From positions 1 to 45,293 of the forward strand of contig NZ_JABSQR010000039.1 in assembly GCF_013215705.1 (NCBI RefSeq): a stretch of 45,293 nt of DNA, given 5' to 3'. Within the stretch, counting starts at the first letter, position 1. Each line of letters opens with the position of its first letter. Positions 8,522-16,304 of this stretch are shown piece by piece. Source of the stretch: Moritella sp. GTDB taxonomy: Bacteria > Pseudomonadota > Gammaproteobacteria > Enterobacterales > Moritellaceae. A program made the translations under genes and the position numbers. Below the pieces are notes generated by a model. It was not told the DNA's origin. It saw only the letters and a program-made list of their open reading frames with translations, and searched no databases.

Positions 8522-9546
8522 ACCGCGTCAATACCTGCCGCTGCAAAGCTAGCCATATCATTATAAAAACTGGCTGCTGCTTGTAATAATGGATAAGCTA
8601 ATGCCACACCAGTGCCTTCACCTAAGCGTAAATCTAACGTCAGTAACGCATCAACATCAAGGTGTTTAAGCATTAATTGATGACCTTGCTCTTGTGATTG
8701 ATGACAGAACACCATGTATTGCTGACAATTAGGCTCTATCATCACCGCTAACATTGCTGCAGCAGTGGTAATAAAACCATCGACCATGATAATGCTTTGA
8801 CGCTGCGCCGTTGCTAACATAGCACCGGTTATCTGCACGATCTCAAAACCACCAACGCTGGCCATAATGTCCATTGCCGAATCAAGTTTACCTTCATGCA
8901 ATGCCATCGCCTGTTTAATTAACGTAATTTTCTTAGCGTAAGCGTCATCAGAAATGCCGGTACCACGACCAGCGCAGTCTGCAACCGGTAGCTTAGTAAT
9001 GGCAGACATGATCGCCGCCGCAGACGAGGTATTCCCTATGCCCATCTCACCAAAACCTAATACATTACTGCCATTATCCAAATGTTTAATCGCCACATCA
9101 GCACCAAACTGTAAACCTTGCTCAACGCTGGCTAATGTCATCGCCGCTTGTTTAGTAAAGTTAGCCGTGCCATTACCGAGTGATTGCATGGTTAAGCGTT
9201 CATCCGTTACAGGTAACAAAATACCGGCATCGATCACGTCCATGGCGATTTGGTTACTGCGACAAAAACAATTGATTGCCGCGCCACCGTTGAGAAAATT
9301 CAGCACCATTTGCTGCGTTACCGCTGACGGCGCAATACTGATACCTTCTTCGGCAATGCCATGATCACCAGCGAACACTAATATCGTCGGCTGCTTAAGG
9401 CTGATCGACTCTTTGCCCGTGATAAGCGCTAATTGCAGAGCTAGCGATTCTAACGCACCCAATGCGCCCGGTGGTTTGGTTTTATTATTGATCTTGTTCT
9501 GAATAAATTCTTGGTCAGTGCGATCCAGCGTTTTAACATCAAACAT
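8518..9546 (-). CDS. cobT: Nicotinate-nucleotide:DMB phosphoribosyltransferase
   Basis: Activates the lower-ligand base (usually 5,6-dimethylbenzimidazole) to alpha-ribazole 5'-phosphate using nicotinate mononucleotide. Visible motifs are KTKPPGALGALE near the N-terminus, VFAGDHGIAEEGIS, FLNGGAAINCF, GEMGIGNTSSAAA and the catalytic-glutamate loop DLRLGEGTGVALAYPLL. The frame is open up to 9606, but the ATG at 9546 (MFDVKTLDR) follows GAAAGG by six bases and gives 342 residues, close to the usual 350, so I use it. This leaves 34 bp after the cobN stop instead of an overlap. It is coupled to cobS. Confidence 0.95.
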   Translation of the reverse strand: MFDVKTLDRTDQEFIQNKINNKTKPPGALGALESLALQLALITGKESISLKQPTILVFAGDHGIAEEGISIAPSAVTQQMVLNFLNGGAAINCFCRSNQIAMDVIDAGILLPVTDERLTMQSLGNGTANFTKQAAMTLASVEQGLQFGADVAIKHLDNGSNVLGFGEMGIGNTSSAAAIMSAITKLPVADCAGRGTGISDDAYAKKITLIKQAMALHEGKLDSAMDIMASVGGFEIVQITGAMLATAQRQSIIMVDGFITTAAAMLAVMIEPNCQQYMVFCHQSQEQGHQLMLKHLDVDALLTLDLRLGEGTGVALAYPLLQAAASFYNDMASFAAAGIDAV

Positions 9547-9580
9547 ACGGTACCTTTCATCCCTGTAAATAAAATCTGTT

Positions 9581-12500
9581 TTAATTCGAGCTTTCTTGTT
9601 TGGCATCGAGGTCTAACAATAACGATTGTAACTTGCCACTGTAGTCACCCGGTTCCTGCCATAATCCCCGTTGCGTTGCTTCTAATAATCGCTCGGTCAT
9701 CTCCTCTAACGCATTAACATTATGTGCCAGCATAAAGGCTTGGTTTTCTTGATCAAAAATTAATGCATCCGCCACTTTTTCATATTGATAATCATCAATC
9801 AAATTGGTTGTCGCATCATAAGCAAACATATAATCAATACTGGCCGCCATTTCAAACGCGCCTTTGTAGCCATGTTCACGCATCGCTTCAATCCATTTCG
9901 GATTTAATACCCGAGAACGGATCACGCGGTTTAACTCTTCCTTTAAAGTTCTGATCTTTGGCATTGCCGGATTAGAGTGATCGTTGTGATATACCACCGG
10001 CATTTCATCTTTTAATACTCGAACCGCATTAGTCATGCCCCCCTGAAATTGATAATAATCATCAGAGTCGAGTAAATCATGTTCACGGTTATCCTGATTG
10101 TGCATCACCACATCAAGTTGCGATAAACGGTTTGCAAATGCGCCTCTGGCAACCACTCCATCAACATCCTCGGCAAGACTGCCGTAAGCATAGCCGCCCC
10201 AATTCAAATAGGCATCAGCCAGATCTGATTGTTGTTGCCAACAACGTTCATCAATCAGTCCCTGTAAACCGGCACCATAAGCCCCGGGTTTGCTACCAAA
10301 TACCCGATAGGACGCTTGGCGTTTTGCTTCCGTTTCAGTTAGGCCTTGCGCAGATAATTCTTGTACTCGCTGCTTAATATTTTGTTGAATAGTATTTTGT
10401 GCACCGGGATCGTCATAATCCGCTAATGCCAATACCGCGGCATCAAACAGTTTCATCACATTGGGAAACGCATCGCGGAAGAAGCCAGAGACCCGCAACG
10501 TAACATCAACACGAGGACGACCTAATAATGCACAGGGAGTGATTTCAAAATCGATAACCCGTTGCGAACCCGGAGCCCAAATAGGTTTGATGCCCATTAA
10601 CGCAAATGCCTGGGCGATGTCATCACCGCCAGTACGCATGGTTGCTGTACCCCAGACCGATAACCCAAGTTGTTTAGGATAATCGCCATGTTCTTGTAAA
10701 TGACGTTCAATCACGGCTTGCGTTGACCGTTGACCAATTGCCCATGCGGCAGGTGACGGTATCGAACGGTTATCTACCGAGAAAAAATTACGTCCCGTCG
10801 GTAACGTATCTAATCGACCTCGGGTGGGGGCACCACTCGGTCCTGGCTCCACAAACAAGCCTGCTAAGCCATCTAACAAGGCTGAAATTTCATTCTCTAC
10901 ACTTTGTTCTAACGCGATTAATAAGGTATTTTTGACATAACTCAGCTGCTGCATCGTGCGTGGCAACGCTGTCATTAAGCTATTATATTTATCGGTCGCA
11001 ATGCTCGGTTCAATTGTCGCTTCATTCACTAATACCAGCTCACTAACTAACTGCATGGCTAACAACTCTAGACGCTCACGGGTATCAAATTCACTGCGCC
11101 AACTGTCATCGGTGAGTTCTGCTAACAGCGATGGTTTCGCCCCTTGCCAAACATCACTACAGGCCGCCAACGGATCAAATATCTCACCCGCTTGTTGTAG
11201 ATTAAGATCTAACGCCAGATTATGTAATATGCCTTGGCTGTGATGCGCTTTACCGCGTGGTAACCGTAACAACGCGACGATGGTATCGCTGAGTTTATCC
11301 GCTTGCGGTAATACCCCAAGAATATGTAAACCGTGACGTATTTGCGCTTCTTTGATGTCACATAAATAAGTATCGAGTTCAGCAAACATGTCATCGCTGC
11401 TATCACTATCACCATAACTATCACTATTACCACCGAGCTCTTCGGCGACATGCGAGTTCTTCACCGCATCTACAATTGCCTCACGCAACCAAAGTTCGCG
11501 TTGTTCATCCATGCCCATGGCTTGGTAATATTCATCCACCAGCCCTTCAAGTTCAGCCAGTTCGCCATAGACTTCCGCGCGGGTCATCGGCGGCATTAAA
11601 TGGTCGATAATCACCGACTGAATACGCCGCTTAGCCTGTGCGCCTTCCCCCGGATCATTAACAATAAAAGGATAAAAGTTCGGCATCGGCCCCAATACCA
11701 GATCAGGCCAGCACTTCTCTGATAATGCATTGCCCTTGCCCGGTAACCATTCTAAATTACCGTGTTTACCCACATGAATAATGGCATCAACTTGATAGCT
11801 ATGACGTAACCAAAAATAAAACGCCAAATAGCTGTGTGGCGGAATTAAATCGGGATCGTGATAATTTGCGGCTAAGTCAATATTAAAACCCCGCGCAGGC
11901 TGAATTCCCACAAAGGTTTGGCCTAAGCGAATACCAGATAACATTAAGCGACCGTCCCGATATTTAGGATCCTGTTCTGGCCCACCCCACTTATCCCAAA
12001 TCGCTTGTTGGTTTTCAATCGGTAACTGTTGCAGATACTGCATATATTCATCAACCGCGATACTTTGCCAACAGCCTAAATGATGTAAAGTATCCGGGTT
12101 GTTAGTAATAGAGCCGAGTAACTCATTAATCAGCGCGGTGCCATTTTCAGGAATATTTTCGACCGGATAATTGGCCGCGGCTAACGCCGTTAAGATATTC
12201 ACCGTTGACTCGGGGGTATCTAAACCAACGCCATTACCAATGCGCCCATCTTTGGTGGGATAATTAGCAATAATCAAAGCGATGCGTTTGTCTTGATTGG
12301 CTTTTATCGATAACTGGCAATATTTAAAGGCCAAGGTCACCACAAACTCTGCCCGTTCGCGGTGTAACTGATATTTAACGATGGAGGTCTGACAACGCTC
12401 ACTAAAATCAGCGGCGGTTTTAAAGCTCACCGCCCGCGTCTGAATACGACCATCCATTTCTGGCAATACCACTTGCATGGCAATATCACGACTGCGTAAA

Positions 12501-13522
12501 CCTTGTTTGTAATCCAGCCAATCTTGTTCGGTACTACTGGATAATACTAACTGAAATACAGGAATGTTAAGGCTAAACGGTGAGATGAATGAGCTAGGTT
12601 CAGCGCTTAAATCGGGACTGGCGGCGCGGTTACAAGAAAAACCCGTGGTATTGATGATCACTTTCGCTTGAGTCTGTAATAACAACTCATTCACTAGGCC
12701 AATAGACTCATCATCTTTCAATGATTGGATCGCAATAGGTAACGGCAACATGTCCTGCTGCTCAATACAATCGATTAAACCATCAAACATCGCGGTATTA
12801 TCACTTTGTAAATGACTGCGATAAAACAGCAATAAACAAATAGGTCGATCTGATTCACTCACATCAGCGCGATCAGAGACTTGCTGCCAACGCTGCTGCC
12901 AGTCGTTCAAACTGACTTGCTGATACGATTTTTTATCATGCCTCAGCGCTGCCTGTATCGTTTTGGGCATATACAACATGCAATTGGGCAATACTTGTGG
13001 TGGCCGCCATGCATAATTGTGGTTGAGGTATTGGCTGGCAAGATAATGATACAGGTTGTTTATATTGGCTTCGCCACCCTCTCGCAAATAACGCCACACT
13101 GCAACCGCGTCATCACGAGCGACACTTGATGCCGAAAATAATGCCTCATCAGCTGTATCATCACCCGGCACTATGATTAATTGGCGAGGATTTCTGACTG
13201 AACCCGCCGCTAACCATGCCTGTAATTGCGCAAAACCATACTGCCAGTAATTTTCGCCGCCCAATAAAGACACCACCACCACTTTGGCGTGATCGAGTAC
13301 TTTATCTTGATAGAGGTCGAATGCGGCAGGTTTTAATAACTGCATCCAGTTGGCTAACCGGATGGAGGGGAAATCAGGGTCTAATGCTTCAGCGGCACTG
13401 GCCAATGCCGCCAATGAACTATCGGCGGCTGACAAAATAACAATGTCCGCAGGTGATTGCTCAAGATCAATGATACCTTCGTCATCGGTGAAACCACCGG
13501 GTTGTGCCGCCAATAAATGCAT
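9581..13522 (-). CDS. cobN: Cobaltochelatase-type large subunit CobN
   Basis: A 1313-residue member of the CobN/BchH family, which binds the tetrapyrrole and inserts the metal with help from an AAA+ subunit and a VWA subunit. The core contains HVGKHGNLEWLPGKGNALSE, DLVLGPMPNFYPFIVNDPGE and GRDT-like blocks, and the C-terminal half has PTRGRLDTLPTGRNFFSVD and RVDVTLRVSGFFRDAFPN, all strong CobN hallmarks. In aerobic producers CobN acts with CobS and CobT chelatase subunits on hydrogenobyrinic acid a,c-diamide. Here the likely partner is the ChlI/ChlD fusion at 31637. The start overlaps the cobW stop by one base (TAATG). Its presence beside an oxygen-independent pathway is unusual. Confidence 0.95.
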   Translation of the reverse strand: MHLLAAQPGGFTDDEGIIDLEQSPADIVILSAADSSLAALASAAEALDPDFPSIRLANWMQLLKPAAFDLYQDKVLDHAKVVVVSLLGGENYWQYGFAQLQAWLAAGSVRNPRQLIIVPGDDTADEALFSASSVARDDAVAVWRYLREGGEANINNLYHYLASQYLNHNYAWRPPQVLPNCMLYMPKTIQAALRHDKKSYQQVSLNDWQQRWQQVSDRADVSESDRPICLLLFYRSHLQSDNTAMFDGLIDCIEQQDMLPLPIAIQSLKDDESIGLVNELLLQTQAKVIINTTGFSCNRAASPDLSAEPSSFISPFSLNIPVFQLVLSSSTEQDWLDYKQGLRSRDIAMQVVLPEMDGRIQTRAVSFKTAADFSERCQTSIVKYQLHRERAEFVVTLAFKYCQLSIKANQDKRIALIIANYPTKDGRIGNGVGLDTPESTVNILTALAAANYPVENIPENGTALINELLGSITNNPDTLHHLGCWQSIAVDEYMQYLQQLPIENQQAIWDKWGGPEQDPKYRDGRLMLSGIRLGQTFVGIQPARGFNIDLAANYHDPDLIPPHSYLAFYFWLRHSYQVDAIIHVGKHGNLEWLPGKGNALSEKCWPDLVLGPMPNFYPFIVNDPGEGAQAKRRIQSVIIDHLMPPMTRAEVYGELAELEGLVDEYYQAMGMDEQRELWLREAIVDAVKNSHVAEELGGNSDSYGDSDSSDDMFAELDTYLCDIKEAQIRHGLHILGVLPQADKLSDTIVALLRLPRGKAHHSQGILHNLALDLNLQQAGEIFDPLAACSDVWQGAKPSLLAELTDDSWRSEFDTRERLELLAMQLVSELVLVNEATIEPSIATDKYNSLMTALPRTMQQLSYVKNTLLIALEQSVENEISALLDGLAGLFVEPGPSGAPTRGRLDTLPTGRNFFSVDNRSIPSPAAWAIGQRSTQAVIERHLQEHGDYPKQLGLSVWGTATMRTGGDDIAQAFALMGIKPIWAPGSQRVIDFEITPCALLGRPRVDVTLRVSGFFRDAFPNVMKLFDAAVLALADYDDPGAQNTIQQNIKQRVQELSAQGLTETEAKRQASYRVFGSKPGAYGAGLQGLIDERCWQQQSDLADAYLNWGGYAYGSLAEDVDGVVARGAFANRLSQLDVVMHNQDNREHDLLDSDDYYQFQGGMTNAVRVLKDEMPVVYHNDHSNPAMPKIRTLKEELNRVIRSRVLNPKWIEAMREHGYKGAFEMAASIDYMFAYDATTNLIDDYQYEKVADALIFDQENQAFMLAHNVNALEEMTERLLEATQRGLWQEPGDYSGKLQSLLLDLDAKQESSN

Positions 13523-14622
13523 TAAGCAGTTACAGCATCATCAGCGCCAATAACGGCTTGTTGCAACGCACTTTCCAGCACATTACGGTCAAGGTTTTTA
13601 CCAATCACCACCAACTGAGTTTGACGTACTTCATCGCTATTCCACATACGATCAAAATGCACATCAAGGCGTTCACCCACAGCTTGCAATACTTGACGCA
13701 TAGGTTTACCCGGTAAGGCCGCAAAACCTTTGGCACGGAAGATATTATGCTCAGTTAATAATTGCGTTAAGATCTGTTGTAAACGTGGACCATCCACTTC
13801 ACCAAACTTCAGCACAAATGAATCGAAGTGGTCGTGTGCGTGGTCGTGATGTGCGCCATGGGCATGATGATGATCATGATGGTTATGCAGATGATCAATT
13901 TGCTCTTCCGCAGCCGCATCTAAGCCCATTATAACGTCTAGGGCAATGTCACCATTGTCGACATAAATGGTTTTAACGGCATCCGGAACTCGGTTCGCAA
14001 CCACAATTTTAACCTGTTCACGCTCAGCGTCGGTCAGTAAATCGTTTTTACTGACCACCACTAAGTCTGCAGCACTTAATTGATCATCCAATAATTCTTG
14101 TAAACTTGGATCGTGATCTAAGCTTTCATCTGCCAAACGTTGTGCTTGTACTTTGTCGGTATCATTGGCAAAACGACCCGCAGCAACAGCCGGGCCATCA
14201 ATCAGAGTGATAACCGCATCTACCGTACAATATTGCTTTATCTCTGGCCAATTGAATGCCTGAACCAAGGGCTTAGGTAATGCTAGGCCACTGGTTTCAA
14301 TAAGAATGTGGTCGATATCATCACGACGTGCGACTAACTCTTTCATCACAGGTAAAAATTCTTCTTCTACCGTACAACAGATACAGCCATTGGCTAATTC
14401 ATAAATACCGTTCACCCCCTGACGCTGCGGTGTCGATTCATCGTCACAATCGAGAGGGCAACTGCGTAATAAATCCGCATCAATATCCAATTCGCCAAAT
14501 TCATTAACGATAACAGCGATACGTTTGCCCGCAGCTTGTTTTAAAATATTAGAAAGTAAGGTGGTTTTACCACTGCCAAGAAAACCGGTAACTACGGTAA
14601 CGGGGATTTTGTTTAATTGCAT
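13522..14622 (-). CDS. cobW: CobW-type G3E GTPase, metal chaperone
   Basis: A P-loop GTPase of the G3E family thought to deliver cobalt or zinc to client proteins. GFLGSGKTT (Walker A) is at residues 13-21. The metal-binding CxCC motif (Cys80, Cys82, Cys83, in GCICCTVEEEF) follows, then ETSGLALPKP and the SKNDL guanine motif. A His-rich loop (about residues 240-260, with HNHHDHHH) precedes the C-terminal CobW domain. The start ATG at 14622 has TTGGAG six bases upstream; the frame extends four codons further to a TTG that would bury this site. It is the first gene of the operon, overlapping cobN by one base. Confidence 0.93.
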   Translation of the reverse strand: MQLNKIPVTVVTGFLGSGKTTLLSNILKQAAGKRIAVIVNEFGELDIDADLLRSCPLDCDDESTPQRQGVNGIYELANGCICCTVEEEFLPVMKELVARRDDIDHILIETSGLALPKPLVQAFNWPEIKQYCTVDAVITLIDGPAVAAGRFANDTDKVQAQRLADESLDHDPSLQELLDDQLSAADLVVVSKNDLLTDAEREQVKIVVANRVPDAVKTIYVDNGDIALDVIMGLDAAAEEQIDHLHNHHDHHHAHGAHHDHAHDHFDSFVLKFGEVDGPRLQQILTQLLTEHNIFRAKGFAALPGKPMRQVLQAVGERLDVHFDRMWNSDEVRQTQLVVIGKNLDRNVLESALQQAVIGADDAVTA

Positions 14623-14788
14623 GTATAGCTCCAAACTGCCATGTTGATGAGCGAAAAGTGCTGAAATTATAATTTGAGACTTGGGTTATTACAATGTTTG
14701 TTTATTGTTATAAGTTGGAGCCTTACACTATAAAGCATTATCAGTGTTTAACTATTTTGTCGTATACTGGCGCGCAGAGGTATTAATC
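14623..14788. promoter_or_regulatory. Divergent cobW / cbiX intergenic promoter region
   Basis: These 166 bp must hold promoters for both the cobW-cobO operon and cbiX. A perfect 12-bp palindrome AAATTATAATTT is near 14664 and a TATACT hexamer near 14763. I found no cobalamin-riboswitch core (GCTGCCCCCGCAACTG-like) or B12 box, and the region is too short for a typical element on either strand. Confidence 0.5.
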
Positions 14789-15883
14789 ATGACAACAATT
14801 GCAACATTGCCTGAAACTTCAGGTGTTCTTATTTGTGGGCACGGCAGCCGTGCGAAGCTCGCTGAAGAAGAGTTTTCTTTATTAGCAAAGGGACTAAAAG
14901 AACGTCATCCAGAATTGAAAGTTGAATATGGCTTTCTGGAATATTCTGCGCCGAATATGCATACCGCATTAGATCGTTTAGTGGCCCAAGGTGTCACAAC
15001 GATCCATGCAGTTCCGGGTATGCTATTTGCGGCAACTCATGCTAAAAATGACATTCCATCGGTATTAACGACGTATCAAGCCAAGCACCCTAATTTGACT
15101 ATCGAATACGGTAAAGAATTAGGTTTACATGATGAAATGATCATGGCGTTTCAACAGCGTATTCTCAATGCACTTGGTCACGACACGATCCCAGCTGCGG
15201 GTGAACTTTACGATACCATGCTGGTTGTGGTTGGTCGTGGTACATCGGTTGTTGATGCGAATGCCGATGCTGCGAAACTGACGCGTATCGCTTGTGAAAA
15301 TCTGGGATTTGGCTGGTCAGAAACAGTTTATTCTGGTGTTACCTTCCCGTCTGTAGGCCGTGGTTTAGAAATGGCTCTGAAGCTCGGCTTCAAAAAGATC
15401 GTGGTGGCACCTTATTTCTTATTCGGTGGTAAGCTAATCGACCGTATCTACAATTACGTTGATAAAGTGGCCAATGAAAACCCTGACGTTACGTTTTTCA
15501 AAGCGGATTACCTGCGTGCACAAGACCATGTGATCAATACTTTTGAGCTACGTATCAATGAAACCATTGCCGAACCAGCGCCAAGTATTACCCTAATGGC
15601 CGACTTCCAGGCGCGCCTAGCACGTGGCGAAGTTGATGTTCACCACCATCATGCTGAATTTAAAGCTGAAGGTGAGCATAGTCATGAACACAGTAATAGT
15701 CATGACCATTCGCACGACCATGGTCACTCTCATAGTCACGGCCATCATCATGCACCTTACAAACATATTGCCCATCCACATGGTCCACGTACCATGGTGA
15801 ATGACAATATTTGCGGATACTTCATGAGCCAATTACCAGAACAGGTGATTGCCGAAGAAAAAGCCGCAAGTGAAAAAAACTAA
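14789..15883 (+). CDS. cbiX: Sirohydrochlorin cobaltochelatase CbiX, long form with His-rich tail
   Basis: Inserts Co2+ into sirohydrochlorin, the committed early-cobalt step. The 364 residues form two CbiX repeats (about 10-130 and 150-265) plus a His-rich region (about 287-335). The first repeat has metal-site His18 (ICGHGSR) and His84 (AATHAKNDIP). In the second repeat the equivalent places read GRGTS and FGGKLID, without His, so only the first half looks catalytic. The poly-His tail probably stores or delivers cobalt. The start at 14789 follows AGAGG by eight bases; an in-frame ATG at 14744 lacks such a site. A terminator follows at 15930. Confidence 0.92.
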   Translation: MTTIATLPETSGVLICGHGSRAKLAEEEFSLLAKGLKERHPELKVEYGFLEYSAPNMHTALDRLVAQGVTTIHAVPGMLFAATHAKNDIPSVLTTYQAKHPNLTIEYGKELGLHDEMIMAFQQRILNALGHDTIPAAGELYDTMLVVVGRGTSVVDANADAAKLTRIACENLGFGWSETVYSGVTFPSVGRGLEMALKLGFKKIVVAPYFLFGGKLIDRIYNYVDKVANENPDVTFFKADYLRAQDHVINTFELRINETIAEPAPSITLMADFQARLARGEVDVHHHHAEFKAEGEHSHEHSNSHDHSHDHGHSHSHGHHHAPYKHIAHPHGPRTMVNDNICGYFMSQLPEQVIAEEKAASEKN

Positions 15884-15929
15884 TATCCGCGATGCCATTA
15901 CATTGCTGAATGCCAAGTTTTTAAACATC

Positions 15930-15961
15930 ATATAAAACGAGCTTAACAGCTCGTTTTATAT
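15930..15961 (+). terminator. Terminator downstream of cbiX
   Basis: A 14-bp perfect stem (ATATAAAACGAGCT / AGCTCGTTTTATAT) with a TAAC loop lies 47 bp after the cbiX stop. It isolates cbiX from the has genes. Confidence 0.85.
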
Positions 15962-16304
15962 ATGAACGACCTCAATTCAAGTTAATAAATTAAATTAAAA
16001 ACTAAATATTAACGCTCAGTTATACTATTAATCCTCGATTCCCCCCCACACTAAACTAACTAACATTCTATTTTCAAAATAAAACTACGCATTATTGAAA
16101 AATTACACTCATTGATAAAATAACCAAAATTGGGTAATTTTATGATTGACATTAATTTCATCTCATGGCTTAATCCACCCTACAAAAAGGTGAGAACGAT
16201 TCGCATTAAGATTATCATTAGCGTTATTACTATAGGTCTCACCGGTGATATTGGCGCTGTCATCAATATCACTGAATATGGATATATAAGGATTAATAAC
16301 GATA
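15962..16304 (+). promoter_or_regulatory. hasR upstream region with candidate promoter
   Basis: A non-coding region upstream of hasR. TTGACA at 16146-16151 and CTTAAT at 16169-16174 are spaced by 17 bp, a good sigma-70 layout, and put the start of transcription near 16181. The Fur-like site at 16204-16222 would then lie just downstream. A 60-codon open frame across 16130-16312 overlaps these signals and looks accidental. Confidence 0.5.
16204..16222. promoter_or_regulatory. Fur-box-like operator upstream of hasR
   Basis: On the minus strand these 19 bases read GCTAATGATAATCTTAATG, which matches the classical Fur box (GATAATGATAATCATTATC) at 15 of 19 positions by hand count. It lies about 80 bp before the hasR ATG and just after the candidate promoter. 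Iron repression of haem uptake by Fur is well known, so the placement fits. Confidence 0.65.

Noticed and set aside
9547-9606. Longer cobT start
   Set aside because: It would overlap cobN by 26 bp and add 20 non-conserved residues, whereas the ATG at 9546 has a good ribosome binding site.
11209-11451. Minus-strand frame of 80 codons inside cobN
   Set aside because: It is an out-of-frame shadow of cobN without a start signal.
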